Positions 1 to 12,466 are shown, counted from the stretch's first letter. The stretch: DNA of 64,000 bases from Rhodovulum sulfidophilum DSM 1374 (GCF_001633165.1 NZ_CP015418.1:3286001-3350000); one strand, 5' to 3'. The notes: generated from the sequence alone by a model not told the origin. Translations and numbers: made by a program.

Positions 1-1179
1 CAGATCGCGCGCCGCGTCGGTTTGAAGACGCGCCACCCCGTCGGGATCGGCGATATCCATCAGGTCGATATGACCGATCCGGCGGACATAGCCCTCGGCA
101 TCGACATCCGAGGTGTCGATCAGCACGATCCACTTGTGCATCGCGGGTTCCGGGAAGCAGTCGGGCGCCGCCTCGCCGTCGCATTTCAGGCTGGGATCGC
201 CCTCGCCATTGTCGCGCTCGATCACCAGCGCATGGGTGTCGTCGATGAAGTTGAAATCGCCGATCGCCGTCGCAGCCTCGTCGAGCGCGAACCGGAACAT
301 CTCGCCGGTCCATTCCTTCGCAGCCGTGTCGAAGGCCATCACCCGCAGGAAGTCGCCCTCGGTCTTGCCGTCATCGCCGAGGATCGGCTTTTCCAGCATC
401 GCCCAGAGCGTGCCGGTGCCGGGCTGAAGCGCCATGCCCTCGTAGCCGCCCGAGCGCTGCGACTTCCAGTCGCGGCCGGGCAGCGAGGTCGCCGAGACGG
501 CCGGGTTGTCGGGGCCGCGCAGCTCCTTGCCATCGGCCATCGTCGGGTAGACGCCCAGCACCACGCCGTCGAGCGAGACATTCAGCAGATAGGGACCGAA
601 TTCCTCGCCGATCCAGAGCGAGCCGTCGACCAGCTGGATGCTTTCCAGATCGAAATCGGCGCCGGTCAGATAGCGGCCCTCGCTGCCCTCATAGGCGATG
701 CGGAAGGGCACCTTGAAACCGGGGTCGCGCAGGAAGACGGTTTCCTTGACGTCCACCTTGCCGGTCCCGAAATCGGGCAGGATGCGGTGGAAGAACAGCA
801 TCGCATCGGGGCTGTTGGCCTTCGAGCCGAAGCCGTTATCGGTCAGCGCATAGACCGAGCCATCCTCGGCACGCGCCATCGCGAAGCCCGAAAAGCCCTG
901 CAGCGGCTGACCGATGAACGGCAGCGCGATGCCGGTCTCGCGATGCCCGTGCAGCCCGCCGGTATCGCCCATCGCCGACATCGGCACCATGTTCCGGGCG
1001 CCCCCGGTGAACTTGCCCGAAATCCAGGCATCGCGCGGCGCATCGGCGGGCGGCGCGACCATGGTCATCGCCGGCAGGACGGCGTGGCCTGCAAGTTTCG
1101 CCGGAAAGACGTCTTCGGCGAAGGCCGGCGCCGCCAGGGTCAAGGCGGCTGCGGAAAGCAGGAACATGCTGTTTTTCAT
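1..1179 (-). CDS. Esterase-like activity of phytase family protein, secreted (3' end outside window)
   Basis: The reading frame starts at an ATG at 1179 and is still open at position 1, giving 393 codons. Residues 1-21 form a signal peptide ending in APAFA, so the protein is exported. The body matches the phytase-like esterase family (PF13449 type): a stretch reading GFSGFAMARAEDGSVYALTDNG is followed by acidic and glycine-rich segments such as WIGEEFGPY and RSGGYEGMAL, as in these beta-propeller proteins. Family members are thought to hydrolyse phosphate esters, but substrate is rarely proven. The gene stands alone, divergent from the ExoD-family gene. Family call is good; substrate is unknown. 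Confidence 0.8.
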   Translation of the reverse strand, partial: MKNSMFLLSAAALTLAAPAFAEDVFPAKLAGHAVLPAMTMVAPPADAPRDAWISGKFTGGARNMVPMSAMGDTGGLHGHRETGIALPFIGQPLQGFSGFAMARAEDGSVYALTDNGFGSKANSPDAMLFFHRILPDFGTGKVDVKETVFLRDPGFKVPFRIAYEGSEGRYLTGADFDLESIQLVDGSLWIGEEFGPYLLNVSLDGVVLGVYPTMADGKELRGPDNPAVSATSLPGRDWKSQRSGGYEGMALQPGTGTLWAMLEKPILGDDGKTEGDFLRVMAFDTAAKEWTGEMFRFALDEAATAIGDFNFIDDTHALVIERDNGEGDPSLKCDGEAAPDCFPEPAMHKWIVLIDTSDVDAEGYVRRIGHIDLMDIADPDGVARLQTDAARDL

Positions 1180-1439
1180 GGGGGAGTCCCGAATGGATGT
1201 TACAGTCGCCGCTGCCCTACCCTTGCCTTGTGACAGCCATGAATCCAGCCGGTGTAAGTTCTATGAAACCACGTCCGAATGTCGCGGCCCCTTGATTTCC
1301 GGCAGCGCGCCGCGACATCCTCGACACGGCAGCCTGCCGCGATATCCATGAAAGATCGCGGCCTTGCAGCAATCAACAGGGGACAGCCAGGACATCCCGG
1401 AATGACGCGCGCCCCTTTCTTCCTCCTGCCGACCTGCCG

Positions 1440-2030
1440 ATGAATTCCCAAGACGACTGGATCATTTCGAGCCTGCTGGAGGACCTGGCGGCGCTGGCGC
1501 TGGCCAATGACCGGATCAGCATCGCGGATCTCGTCGAGGCCCTGGGCGCGCGCGGCTTCGGGCCGCTGCTGGTGATGCTGTCGGCCTTCCTGATCCTGCC
1601 GGTCGGAATGCTTCCCGGCCTGCCCGGGGTTGTGGCGATCTTCATGATTCTGATCGGCGGGCGGATGATGACCGGCGAGACCACGCTCTGGCTGCCCGCA
1701 AGGCTGCGGCGCGTGCATATCTCGGGCCATGTGCTGGCGGTGTCGGTCGCCCGCGCCCAGCCCGCCGCGCTCTGGCTGCGGCCACTGCTGACACCGCGGC
1801 TGGTCGCGCTGATCGAGGGCCGGATCGCGACCCGGCTGATCGCGCTGATCCTGATCGGAACGGGCGTGCTGATCTTCCTGCTGGGCTTCATCCCGGGCCT
1901 GCCCTTCGTGCTGTCGCTGCATGTGCTGATGCTGGGGCTCGCGCTCTCGACCCGGGACGGGCTGGTCGCCGCCCTGGCCTATGCGCTCATGGGCCCCGAG
2001 ATCATCTTCATATGGCGTGTCTTCACCTGA
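1440..2030 (+). CDS. ExoD-family exopolysaccharide synthesis membrane protein
   Basis: A 196-residue protein with a short soluble N-terminus followed by several hydrophobic helices: about residues 38-80 as a hairpin containing LPVGMLPGLPG, and about 135-195 containing a second related block FLLGFIPGLPF. The two Pro-Gly-rich repeats and the length are characteristic of ExoD (PF06055), an inner-membrane family first linked to exopolysaccharide production and alkali tolerance in Sinorhizobium. It is monocistronic in this window and upstream of the helicase on the same strand. Biochemical function of the family is unclear; the family assignment is firm. Confidence 0.82.
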   Translation: MNSQDDWIISSLLEDLAALALANDRISIADLVEALGARGFGPLLVMLSAFLILPVGMLPGLPGVVAIFMILIGGRMMTGETTLWLPARLRRVHISGHVLAVSVARAQPAALWLRPLLTPRLVALIEGRIATRLIALILIGTGVLIFLLGFIPGLPFVLSLHVLMLGLALSTRDGLVAALAYALMGPEIIFIWRVFT

Positions 2031-2067
2031 GCTGCCGCACCATTGCGGGCATCGCCTGCCCTTCACC

Positions 2068-2096
2068 TTGACGAAAGCGCCGGTTTCCTCTATCGA
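2068..2096 (+). promoter_or_regulatory. Candidate sigma-70-type promoter for the DEAD-box helicase
   Basis: TTGACG at 2068-2073 and TATCGA at 2091-2096 are separated by 17 bases, about 90 bases upstream of the helicase ATG at 2188. A short inverted repeat (GACCGG/CCGGTC, 2113-2132) lies in the presumed leader. The spacing fits a housekeeping promoter; the assignment is by eye only. Confidence 0.45.
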
Positions 2097-2187
2097 GCCG
2101 CGAAATAGGATCTGACCGGCAATACGGCCGGTCTAGGCCGCGTGCGACAGGTGCGGCCATGATGCCGCAACTGAGCCAAGGACTTAC

Positions 2188-3717
2188 ATGACAACTTTTG
2201 CCGAACTGGGGCTCGACCCCAAGGTTCTATCCGCCGTCTCCGACGCAGGCTACACCGCGCCGACCCCGATCCAGGCCGGGGCCATTCCGCCCGCGCTCGA
2301 AGGCCGCGACGTTCTGGGCATCGCCCAGACCGGCACCGGCAAGACCGCCAGCTTCGTGCTGCCGATGATCACCCTGCTCGGCCGCGGCCGTGCCCGGGCC
2401 CGGATGCCGCGCAGCCTGGTGCTGGCACCGACCCGCGAGCTTGCCGCGCAATGCGCCGAGAATTTCGATATCTACGCCAAGAAGACCAAGCTGACCAAGG
2501 CGCTGTTGATCGGCGGCGTCAGCTTCAAGGAACAGGACGCGCTGATCGACAAGGGCGTCGACGTCCTGATCGCGACGCCCGGCCGCCTGCTCGACCATTT
2601 CGAGCGCGGCAAGCTGCTTTTGACCGGCGTCCAGATCATGGTGGTGGACGAGGCCGACCGGATGCTCGACATGGGCTTCATCCCCGATATCGAGCGCATC
2701 TTCCAGCTGACCCCCTTCACCCGGCAAACGCTGTTCTTCTCGGCCACCATGGCCCCCGAGATCGAGCGCGTGACCAACACCTTCCTGTCGGCCCCGGCCA
2801 AGATCGAGGTCGCCCGCCGCGCCAGCGCCGCCGAGAACATCGAGCAGGCGGTGATCTGCTACACCGCCTCGCGCAAGGACCGGCAGGCCAAGGAAAAGCG
2901 CGAATTGCTGCGGGCCCTGATCGAACGCGAGGGCGAGGGCTGCAAGAACGCCATCATCTTCTGCAACCGCAAGACCGAGGTTGACATCGTCGCCAAGTCG
3001 CTCAAGGCCCATGGCTATGACGCGGCGCCGATCCATGGCGATCTCGACCAGTCGCAGCGGACCCGGACGCTGGAATCCTTCCGCGATGGCAAGCTGCGCT
3101 TCCTGATCGCCTCGGATGTGGCCGCGCGCGGCCTCGACGTGCCCGCGGTGAGCCATGTCTTTAACTATGACGTGCCCTCTCATGCCGAGGATTACGTACA
3201 CCGGATCGGCCGGACCGGCCGTGCCGGCCGCGATGGCAAGGCGCTGACGATCTGCGTCCCCTATGACGAGAAATGGCTGACCGCGATCGAGGATCTGGTC
3301 GAGAAGAAGATCCCGCGCGTCGAGAGCCCGCTCAAGAGCGGCGGCGAGGATCGGGGCAACCGCTCGCGCCGCAACAAGCGCCATGAGGGCGATGCCGAGG
3401 CCGCAGCCGCCCCGGAAGTCCAGGCCGCCCCGGCCAGTCCGGAACGCAGCGAGGAACCGCGCGAGAGCGCCCGGCCGCCGCGGAACGAGCGTCGCCCCGA
3501 ACGGTCGGAACGGACCGAGCGTAGCGAAAGCCAGGACCGCAACAAGCCGCAGACCCGTCACCAGAGCCCGCGCCGCAGCGGCGGCCGCGGCCATCGCGAC
3601 GAGCCGGTGGTGGGGATGGGCGATCACATGCCGGCTTTCCTGCTGCGCTCGTTCAAGCCCCGGACCGAGGCCGAACCGGCTACGGCCGATGAACCGGTGG
3701 AACAGGACGCCGAATGA
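2188..3717 (+). CDS. DEAD-box ATP-dependent RNA helicase (RhlE/DeaD type)
   Basis: A 509-residue helicase that unwinds RNA duplexes, acting in ribosome assembly or RNA turnover. All diagnostic motifs are present: Q motif TPIQ at 26-29, Walker A AQTGTGKT at 46-53, PTREL, DEAD at 154-157, SAT near 185, and HRIGRTGR at 338-345. Residues beyond about 375 form a low-complexity, Arg/Glu/Pro-rich tail with repeated RSER/TERSE-like units, as in RhlE-type proteins where the tail binds RNA. The ATG is preceded by AAGGA. The gene is monocistronic, with an upstream promoter candidate and a terminator at 3767. RhlE versus DeaD subtype is not settled. Confidence 0.93.
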   Translation: MTTFAELGLDPKVLSAVSDAGYTAPTPIQAGAIPPALEGRDVLGIAQTGTGKTASFVLPMITLLGRGRARARMPRSLVLAPTRELAAQCAENFDIYAKKTKLTKALLIGGVSFKEQDALIDKGVDVLIATPGRLLDHFERGKLLLTGVQIMVVDEADRMLDMGFIPDIERIFQLTPFTRQTLFFSATMAPEIERVTNTFLSAPAKIEVARRASAAENIEQAVICYTASRKDRQAKEKRELLRALIEREGEGCKNAIIFCNRKTEVDIVAKSLKAHGYDAAPIHGDLDQSQRTRTLESFRDGKLRFLIASDVAARGLDVPAVSHVFNYDVPSHAEDYVHRIGRTGRAGRDGKALTICVPYDEKWLTAIEDLVEKKIPRVESPLKSGGEDRGNRSRRNKRHEGDAEAAAAPEVQAAPASPERSEEPRESARPPRNERRPERSERTERSESQDRNKPQTRHQSPRRSGGRGHRDEPVVGMGDHMPAFLLRSFKPRTEAEPATADEPVEQDAE

Positions 3718-3766
3718 CGTCCTGACGGACATCGCCGCGCCGACAGGCGCGGCGGACCCGGACACG

Positions 3767-3795
3767 AAAAAAGGCGCCGCGCAGGCGCCTTTTTG
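3767..3795. terminator. Bidirectional intrinsic terminator between helicase and RNase J genes
   Basis: A-run, stem GGCGCC (3773-3778), loop GCGCA, stem GGCGCC (3784-3789), then T5. The A and T runs flank the GC stem, so it can stop transcription from both converging genes. Confidence 0.85.
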
Positions 3796-3841
3796 ATGTG
3801 CGGGAAACGGAAAGGGGCGCCCTAGCGGCGCCCTCCCCGCC

Positions 3842-5512
3842 TCAGGCGCTGAGCCGGCTGATCACCACGACCACCTCGGGCTTCTTGCCGATCTCACCCT
3901 GGGCGGTCTGGCGCACGATCCTGCGCATCGCTTCCTCGAGCTTGTCGTCATCGGCCAGGGTCTTGTCATCGGCCCGGCGCAGGAACTGGTCGAGATCCTC
4001 TTCGATCACCTCCGACAGCGCCGCGCGCGACCGCCCGGTCTCGGGCAGGCCGCTGAGATCGACCCAGGGCTCGCCCAGCGGTTCATCCTCCTCGTCGAGG
4101 ATCGCGGTCACGACCACGAGCCCCCTCAGCGCCATCCGGATACGGTCGCGCACGATCCCGTCCAGCGCACCGATCTGCACCGCCCCGTCGAGATAGGTCC
4201 GGCCGGTCTCGATGAACTCGGCCGGTTGCGGCCGTTCGCCGGTCAGGTCGAGCATGGTCCCGTTGACCGCCACCACGGCCGGCAGGCCGTTCTCGGCGGC
4301 CAGCTTGACATGTTCGCGCAGGTGACGGTGTTCGCCATGCATCGGCACCACCATATCGGGCTTCATCAGAGTATGGATGCGCGACAGGTCCGGCCGGTTG
4401 GCATGCCCCGAGACATGGTAGAGATCGGTATCGTCCGACACCACATCCACGCCCATCTCGGACAGCGCGTTGATGATGCGGATCACCTCGCGCTCGTTTC
4501 CGGGAATGGTCTTCGACGAGAACAGGAACAGATCGCCCGCCGCCAGCGTCAGGCCCATATACTTGCCACGCGAAAGCTGGGCCGAGGCCGCGCGCCGTTC
4601 GCCCTGGCTGCCGGTCACGATCAGCATCACCTTGTCGCGGGGAAGATCGGAGGCCTCCTCGGGGCTGACGACCTTGGGAAAATCGGTCAGCACGCCGCTT
4701 TCGATACCCGCCTCGACCATCCGGCGCATCGCCCGGCCCAGCAGGCAGACCGACCGGCCCGCATCGCGCCCGGCCTCGGCCAGCGTCTTCAGCCGCGCGA
4801 TGTTCGAGGCGAAGGTGGTGGCCACCACCATGCCCTCGGCGCGCTCGACCAGCTGGCGGATCGCCGGCCCCACCGTGGTTTCCGAGCGGCCCGGATTGGG
4901 CGAGAAGACATTGGTGGAATCGCAGGTCAGGACCTTGACCCCCTCGGCCGCGACCTCGCCCCAGAGAACGGGGTCGAACGGGTCGCCGACGATGGGCGTG
5001 CGGTCGAGCTTGAAATCGCCGGTATGGACGATCCGCCCGACCGGCGTGTCGATCACCAGCCCCGAGCTTTCCGGAATCGAATGCGAGACCGGCAGATAGG
5101 ACACCTGGAACGGGCCCGCCTCGATCCGGTTTGGCCAGGGCTCGACGAAACGCACGGTTTCGGGGTCCTGGCCCTGATCCTCCATCTTCAGCCGGGCGAG
5201 GGTACCGGTGAAGGGCCGGGCATAGACCGGGGCCTTGAGCCGCGGCCAGAGATGGCCCAAAGCGCCGACATGGTCCTCATGGGCATGGGTGATGAAGATC
5301 GCCTCGAGCCGGTCGCGACGTTCCTCGAGCCAGGCCATGTCGGCGAAGATCAGATCGACGCCGGGGCTCGTCTCCATGTTGGGAAAGGTCACGCCCAGGT
5401 CGACGAGGATCAGACGCTCCTTCCCCGGAGCGCCATAGCCGTAGACATAGGCGTTCATGCCGATTTCCCCGGCGCCGCCGAGAGGAAGGTAGATCAGTCT
5501 GTTCTTGCTCAT
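3842..5512 (-). CDS. rnj: Ribonuclease J
   Basis: A 556-residue metallo-beta-lactamase/beta-CASP ribonuclease involved in mRNA decay and rRNA maturation. The zinc-binding signature HAHEDH is at residues 76-81. Further beta-CASP hallmarks are DSTNVF, TGSQGE and SGHAN in order, and a C-terminal domain completes the normal length. It is the last gene of the long minus-strand operon; its start overlaps the coaX stop by 4 bases (5509-5512), indicating translational coupling. The order coaX-rnj downstream of nuoN-birA is common in Rhodobacterales. Confidence 0.95.
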   Translation of the reverse strand: MSKNRLIYLPLGGAGEIGMNAYVYGYGAPGKERLILVDLGVTFPNMETSPGVDLIFADMAWLEERRDRLEAIFITHAHEDHVGALGHLWPRLKAPVYARPFTGTLARLKMEDQGQDPETVRFVEPWPNRIEAGPFQVSYLPVSHSIPESSGLVIDTPVGRIVHTGDFKLDRTPIVGDPFDPVLWGEVAAEGVKVLTCDSTNVFSPNPGRSETTVGPAIRQLVERAEGMVVATTFASNIARLKTLAEAGRDAGRSVCLLGRAMRRMVEAGIESGVLTDFPKVVSPEEASDLPRDKVMLIVTGSQGERRAASAQLSRGKYMGLTLAAGDLFLFSSKTIPGNEREVIRIINALSEMGVDVVSDDTDLYHVSGHANRPDLSRIHTLMKPDMVVPMHGEHRHLREHVKLAAENGLPAVVAVNGTMLDLTGERPQPAEFIETGRTYLDGAVQIGALDGIVRDRIRMALRGLVVVTAILDEEDEPLGEPWVDLSGLPETGRSRAALSEVIEEDLDQFLRRADDKTLADDDKLEEAMRRIVRQTAQGEIGKKPEVVVVISRLSA

Positions 5513-6288
5513 GTCGCCCCGTTTTCCTTGTTATAGGCGTGGATCACTGTCAGCCCGTGCATGGTCAGATCGTCCTCGATCCGGTCGAACAGGACATCGC
5601 CCTGCGCGAAGAGCGGCGCAAGCCCCCCGGTGCCGATAATCCGCATCGGCCGGTCGTATTCGGCCCGGATCCGGCCGCAGATCTCGCGCACCAGCCCGAT
5701 ATAGCCCCAGAAGACGCCCGATTGCATGCAGGTGATGGTGTTGGTTCCGATCACCCGCGTCGGCTGGGTCACGTCCACATGCGGCAGCGCCGCGGCCGCC
5801 ATGTGCAGCGCCTCGAGGCTGAGATTGACCCCGGGCGCGATCACGCCGCCGACATAGGCGCCGTCATGGGCGACCACGTCGAAGGTGGTCGCTGTCCCGA
5901 AATCGACCAGGATCAGATCGCCGCCATGCCGGTCGAAGGCGCCGGCCGTATTGACCAGCCGGTCGGGGCCGACATTGGTGCCCAGATCGACCCGCGCCTC
6001 ATGCGGCAGCAGGCATTCGGGCTTGCCCACCACCAGCGGCCGCAGCCCGAAGAACCGGTCGGTGAAGACCCGCAGATTGAACACCACCCGCGGCACCGTC
6101 GACGAGATGATCACATCCGCGATCTCGGGCTCGATGCCGTAGCGGTCGAGCAGGGTCGAGAACCAGACGTAATACTGATCGGCGGTGCGCGTGTGTTCGG
6201 TGGCGGTGCGCAGCGTGCAGAGAAACCGCGTGCCGTCCCAGAGCGAGAAGACCGTATTGGTATTGCCGCAATCGATGCAGAGAAGCAT
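5509..6288 (-). CDS. coaX: Type III pantothenate kinase
   Basis: A 259-residue enzyme phosphorylating pantothenate, the first committed step of coenzyme A synthesis. The phosphate-binding DCGNTNT is at residues 6-12, GPDR at 107-110 and DFGTATT at 129-135; these are the type III kinase signatures of the ASKHA fold, whereas type I CoaA is P-loop based. It lies between birA and rnj, 14 bases after birA and overlapping rnj by 4 bases. Length is typical. Confidence 0.95.
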   Translation of the reverse strand: MLLCIDCGNTNTVFSLWDGTRFLCTLRTATEHTRTADQYYVWFSTLLDRYGIEPEIADVIISSTVPRVVFNLRVFTDRFFGLRPLVVGKPECLLPHEARVDLGTNVGPDRLVNTAGAFDRHGGDLILVDFGTATTFDVVAHDGAYVGGVIAPGVNLSLEALHMAAAALPHVDVTQPTRVIGTNTITCMQSGVFWGYIGLVREICGRIRAEYDRPMRIIGTGGLAPLFAQGDVLFDRIEDDLTMHGLTVIHAYNKENGAT

Positions 6289-6302
6289 GGGGATCCCCCC
6301 GG

Positions 6303-7091
6303 TCAGAAGAACACGTCCGCAGCGGCAATCGCACGTCGGCCGCCCGGCGTCTCTATGACAAGCTGACCGTCCTCGTCCACCGTCAGGAACCGCCCCGAGA
6401 CTTCCTCGGCGCCCATGCGCGCGGTGATGGTATCGCCAAGACGCGCCGCCCGCTCAAGCCAGGCCGATCGCAGCGGCCCGAAGCCGTTCTCGCGGAAGAA
6501 CCGGTCCTGATGGTCGAAATGCTCGGCGAAGAAGGCGAGGAATTCAAGCGGATCGACGGGCTCTCCGATCTCTTCGGCCAGGGTCGCGGGCATCAGGGCG
6601 CGGGGCTCGATCATCGCCGCCTCGGGCAAGGCGTTGAGATTGACCCCGAGCCCGATCGCCAGCCGCCCGACCCCGGTCATCGTGCCCTCGGATTCAAGCA
6701 GGATGCCGGCCAGCTTGCCGCCGTTCAGCAACACGTCATTGGGCCATTTCAGCGTGATCGCGTCGCGGTCGTCGAGATAGGCCAGGCAGGTGGCGTAAAG
6801 CGCGAAGGAGGTCACGAAGGAATAAAGCGCCGCGGTCGCGGGCGGACATCCCGGCGCGAAGACAAGCGTCGCCGCCAGATTGCCCCCCGGGGCCCCCCAG
6901 GCCCGGCCCCGACGGCCGACGCCCGCCGTCTGACGGCGGGCGACGATCCAGGTCGGGCGGTCGAGGTCGCGCCGTCGGCGCGCCTCGGCCATGGTGCTGT
7001 CGACCTCATCGAGCAGGATCAGGTCATGTCCGGCCGGCCAGTGCCAGCCCTCGCCCTCAGTTGACAAGGGTCTGGGCCGCAGCGAGCGCAA
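6303..7091 (-). CDS. birA: Biotin--[acetyl-CoA-carboxylase] ligase
   Basis: A 262-residue class I biotin protein ligase that attaches biotin to the carboxylase BCCP domain. The biotinyl-AMP-binding loop appears as GVGRRGRAW followed by [10 protein letters not shown], and the KWPNDVLL motif with the conserved lysine follows near residue 119. There is no N-terminal winged helix, so it is not the repressor-type BirA. The first in-frame ATG at 7091 would overlap nuoN by 35 bases; an in-frame TTG at 7067 is an equally plausible start and gives a shorter overlap. It is cotranscribed with nuoN and coaX. Confidence 0.9.
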   Translation of the reverse strand: MRSLRPRPLSTEGEGWHWPAGHDLILLDEVDSTMAEARRRRDLDRPTWIVARRQTAGVGRRGRAWGAPGGNLAATLVFAPGCPPATAALYSFVTSFALYATCLAYLDDRDAITLKWPNDVLLNGGKLAGILLESEGTMTGVGRLAIGLGVNLNALPEAAMIEPRALMPATLAEEIGEPVDPLEFLAFFAEHFDHQDRFFRENGFGPLRSAWLERAARLGDTITARMGAEEVSGRFLTVDEDGQLVIETPGGRRAIAAADVFF

Positions 7092-8499
7092 GCCCCTCGA
7101 CGCCGAACAGGTTCACGACGCCGAGGATCATCGCGAAGGAGGCGACCATCATGATGCCCCACAATACCGGCGGCATCGACCCGTCCAGCCTGCGGTCGCC
7201 CTCTTCGCCGAAATACATGTAGAAGACGATGCGCAGGTAGTAGAAGGCCGAGATAACCGAGGCGATCACGCCCGCCACCGCCAGCCAGACATAGCCCGCA
7301 TCGACCGCCGCCCTGATGACGTAGAACTTGCCGAAGAAGCCCACGAAGGGCGGCACGCCCGCGAGGCTGAACATCAGCATCATCAGCGCCAGCGCCTTCA
7401 GCGGCTCGGAGGAGGCATACATGTTCAGGCTGCGGATGTCGGTGACCGGCTGGCCGTCCTTCTCCATGCCCATGATGAAGGCGAAGGTGCCGATGCTCAT
7501 GGTGACATAGATCGCCATGTAGACCAGCATCGCCTGCACGCCGAGCGCGGTGCCCGCAACCAGCCCCATCAGCGCAAAGCCCATATGCGCGATCGAGGAA
7601 TAGGCCATCAGCCGCTTGAAGTTGCGCTGGCCGATCCCGGCAAAGGCGCCGAGGAACATCGACAGCAGCGCCAGCACCGCCAGCACCTGCCCCCAGTCGC
7701 CGGTGACCGTGCCGAAGGCGTCGAACAGCACCCGCGCGAACAGCGCGATGGCGGCCATCTTCGGCGCCGTCGCAAAGAAGGCGGTCACCGGCGTCGGCGC
7801 GCCCTCGTAGACGTCCGGCGTCCACATGTGGAAGGGCACCGCCGAGATCTTGAAGGCCAGCCCGGTGATCATGAAGACCAGCCCGAACAGAAGCCCGACG
7901 CCGATCTGGCCGTCGCCGATCGAGGCGAGGATGCCCGAGAACAGCGTGGTCCCGGCATAGCCGTAGGTCAGCGAGGCGCCGTAAAGCAGAAGCCCCGAGG
8001 ACAGCGCGCCCAGCACGAAGTATTTCAGCCCCGCCTCGGTCGAGCGGACATTGTCGCGCCGGATCGCGGCGACGACGTAAAGCGCCAGCGACTGCAGCTC
8101 GAGCCCCATGTAGAGCATCATCAGATCGCCCGCCGAGACCATCAGCATCATGCCGACGACACCCAGCGTGATCAGTACCGGGAATTCGAACAGCAGCGTC
8201 TTCTGGCGCCGCATGTAGTCCTGGCTCATCAGCATCACGAGTGCAGCAGAGGCCAGCACCACCACCTTGGCAAAGCGCGCGAAGCCGTCATCGATCAGCG
8301 CGCCGCCGAAGGCGGTTTCGGTCGGCCCGGCGGTCACGCCGATCCAGACCGCCAGCGCCAGCATCAGCGCCGAGGTGGTCCAGACCAGCACAGGTGCCGC
8401 CCTGTCCTTGCCGGTATAGACGGCCCCGACCAGTGCCAGCATCGCGTAGACCGAAAGGATGATTTCCGGCAGGACGACGGAAAGATCGTCAGAGATCAT
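7057..8499 (-). CDS. nuoN: NADH-quinone oxidoreductase subunit N
   Basis: A 480-residue antiporter-like membrane subunit of complex I, with about 14 transmembrane helices and the proton_antipo_M signature ([20 protein letters not shown], then [13 protein letters not shown]). It forms part of the proton-pumping arm. The gene lies 10 bases after nuoM and is the last nuo gene before birA. Confidence 0.96.
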   Translation of the reverse strand: MISDDLSVVLPEIILSVYAMLALVGAVYTGKDRAAPVLVWTTSALMLALAVWIGVTAGPTETAFGGALIDDGFARFAKVVVLASAALVMLMSQDYMRRQKTLLFEFPVLITLGVVGMMLMVSAGDLMMLYMGLELQSLALYVVAAIRRDNVRSTEAGLKYFVLGALSSGLLLYGASLTYGYAGTTLFSGILASIGDGQIGVGLLFGLVFMITGLAFKISAVPFHMWTPDVYEGAPTPVTAFFATAPKMAAIALFARVLFDAFGTVTGDWGQVLAVLALLSMFLGAFAGIGQRNFKRLMAYSSIAHMGFALMGLVAGTALGVQAMLVYMAIYVTMSIGTFAFIMGMEKDGQPVTDIRSLNMYASSEPLKALALMMLMFSLAGVPPFVGFFGKFYVIRAAVDAGYVWLAVAGVIASVISAFYYLRIVFYMYFGEEGDRRLDGSMPPVLWGIMMVASFAMILGVVNLFGVEGLALAAAQTLVN

Positions 8500-8509
8500 C
8501 TCGTTCCCC

Positions 8510-10050
<1,541 letters not shown>

Positions 10051-10051
<1 letters not shown>

Positions 10052-12096
10052 TACTGGGCTCCCCCGGTCAGCGCCATCCAGGTGACGAGCACGGCGATGC
10101 CGATGACCATGGCGAAGGCATAGTGATAGACGTAGCCCGACTGCAGTCGGCCCGCGAGGCGGGTGAAGAAGGGCACGATGCCCATCGCCACCCCGTTGAT
10201 GCCGCCATCGATGATGCCGCCATCGCCTCCTTTCCAGAGCGCCCGGCCGATATTGCGCGCGGGCTGGACGATGATCGCGTCATAAAGCTCGTCGAAATAC
10301 CACTTGTTCAGCAGGAACAGGTAGAGCGGACGGGCCGCGCGCGCGGTCCGGGCCGGAAGCTCGGGCGAGCTGATATAGAACAGCCAGGCCACGGCGAAGC
10401 CTCCCAGCATCGCCAGGAAGGGCGAGGCCTTGACCCATTTCGGCGCCTCATGCGCATTTTCCATCGCGTGGTTGTCGGGCGCGGTATAGATCGCCCCCTG
10501 CCCCGGCAGCGCGGCCGCACCCTCGGCGGCGGTCCCGCCATGTTCGCCGGCCGCGGCAGCGACCTCATGCGAGGGCACGCCGTAGAACCGGTTCACCTTG
10601 TCATGGTCGCCGAAGAAGTCGCCGTACCACAGCATCCCCGCCAGCACCGCGCCGACGCTCAGCACACCCAGCGGAACCAGCATGGTCCAGGGGCTTTCAT
10701 GGGCATGCTCATGCGCATGCTTGTCGCCCCGCGCCTTGCCGAAGAAGGTCAGGAAGATCAGCCGCCAGGAATAGAAGCTGGTGAAGGCCGCCGCGATCAC
10801 GAGCATCCAGAAGGCCAGGTTGGCACCGCCGCCCCAGGCGCTCTCGATGATGGCATCCTTCGAGAGGAACCCTGCAAAGCCGATATGGGTCAGCGGAATG
10901 CCGACACCGGTGATCGCCAGCGTCCCGATCATCATCGCACCGAAGGTATAGGGGATCTTGGTCCTCAGACCGCCATAGTTCCGCATGTCCTGCTCGTGAT
11001 GCATGGCATGGATGACCGAGCCCGCCCCGAGGAACAGCAGCGCCTTGAAGAAGGCATGGGTCAGCAGGTGGAACATCGCCGCCGAATAGACGCCGACGCC
11101 CGCGGCCACGAACATGTAGCCCAGCTGCGAACAGGTCGAATAGGCGATCACCCGCTTGATGTCGTTCTGCACAAGACCGATGGTCGCCGCGAAGAAGGCG
11201 GTCAGCGCGCCGATGAAGACGATCATCGCCTTGGCATCGGGTGCGAATTCCAGCACCGGCGACATCCGGCAGACGAGGAACACCCCGGCCGTGACCATGG
11301 TCGCGGCGTGGATCAGCGCCGAGACCGGGGTCGGCCCCTCCATCGCGTCGGGCAGCCAGGTATGCAGGAAAAGCTGCGCCGATTTCCCCATCGCGCCGAT
11401 GAAGAGCAGCACGCCCACCACATTGGCCGCGCTCCAGCTGCCGCTCAGGAAGCTGAGCTGGGTCGTCGCCAGCTCGGGCGCCTTGTCGAAGATGTCGTCG
11501 AAGCTGACGCTGTCGAGCAGGAAGAACAGCGAGGCCATCGCCAGCAGGAAGCCGAAATCGCCGACCCGGTTGACCACGAAGGCCTTGATCGCCGCGGCAT
11601 TGGCCGAGGGCTTGCGGTAATAGAACCCGATCAAGAGGTAGGAGGCGACGCCCACGCCCTCCCAGCCGAAGAACAGCTGCACGAGGTTGTCGGCCGTCAC
11701 CAGCGCCAGCATGGTGAAGGTGAAGAAGGACAGATAGGCGAAGAAGCGCGGCTTGTAGCTTTCGCCCTCGCGCCATTCGGGATCATGCGCCATGTAGCCG
11801 AAGCTGTAGAGATGGACGAAGGCCGAGACCGTCGTCACCACGATCAGCATGATCGCGGTCAGCCGGTCGATCCGGATCGACCAGTCGGCCACCAGGCTGC
11901 CGCTGTCGATCCAGCGGAAGATCTCGACCTGGCGCATCTCGCCGTCGAAGCCCGTGAACACGACCCAGGAGAACAGCATCGACAGGAACACCATCGCCGT
12001 GGTGATCCACATCGCGGCCTTCTCGCCGAACATCCGGTAGCCGAAGCCGCACAGAAGCGCGCCGATCAGCGGGGCGAAGAGGATGATCTTTTCCAT
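10051..12096 (-). CDS. nuoL: NADH-quinone oxidoreductase subunit L
   Basis: A 681-residue ND5-type subunit, the distal proton channel of complex I with the long lateral helix at its C-terminus. [16 protein letters not shown] holds the key glutamate; the channel segment [20 protein letters not shown] and [10 protein letters not shown] follow. A His-rich loop HAHEHAHE sits near residue 465, a variable region of the family. It lies 6 bases after nuoK and overlaps nuoM by one base. Confidence 0.96.
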
Positions 12097-12102
12097 GAGC
12101 CC

Positions 12103-12408
12103 CTAGCCTTTCATCACGTTGACATCGTCGACCGCGATCGACCCGCGGTTGCGGTAGAAGCAAACCAGGATGGCAAGCCCGATGGCGGCTTCGGCAGCAG
12201 CGACGGTCAGCACGAACATGGTGAAGATCTGGCCGACCAGATCGCCCAGATAGGCCGAGAAGGCGACAAGGTTGATATTGACCGACAAGAGCATCAGCTC
12301 GATCGACATCAGGATGACGATCACGTTCTTGCGGTTCACGAAGATCCCGAAGATGGCGATGACGAACAACGCCGCGGCCACCGTCAGGTAATGTTCCAGT
12401 CCGATCAT
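12103..12408 (-). CDS. nuoK: NADH-quinone oxidoreductase subunit K
   Basis: A 101-residue three-helix membrane subunit (ND4L). The conserved [17 protein letters not shown] segment carries the essential membrane glutamate, and a second glutamate lies in [13 protein letters not shown]. Length is exactly typical. It lies between nuoJ (58-base gap) and nuoL (6-base gap). Confidence 0.96.
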   Translation of the reverse strand: MIGLEHYLTVAAALFVIAIFGIFVNRKNVIVILMSIELMLLSVNINLVAFSAYLGDLVGQIFTMFVLTVAAAEAAIGLAILVCFYRNRGSIAVDDVNVMKG

Positions 12409-12466
12409 TCCGTTCCTCCGGGCCGTCCGCCCGCTAGTCCCTTGCGTTCCGGGGTTGCGGGGCCTG

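Noticed and set aside
1180..1439. Possible PhoB box in front of the phytase-like gene
   Set aside because: A single CTGTCA-like half site is present, without the second half at the correct spacing.
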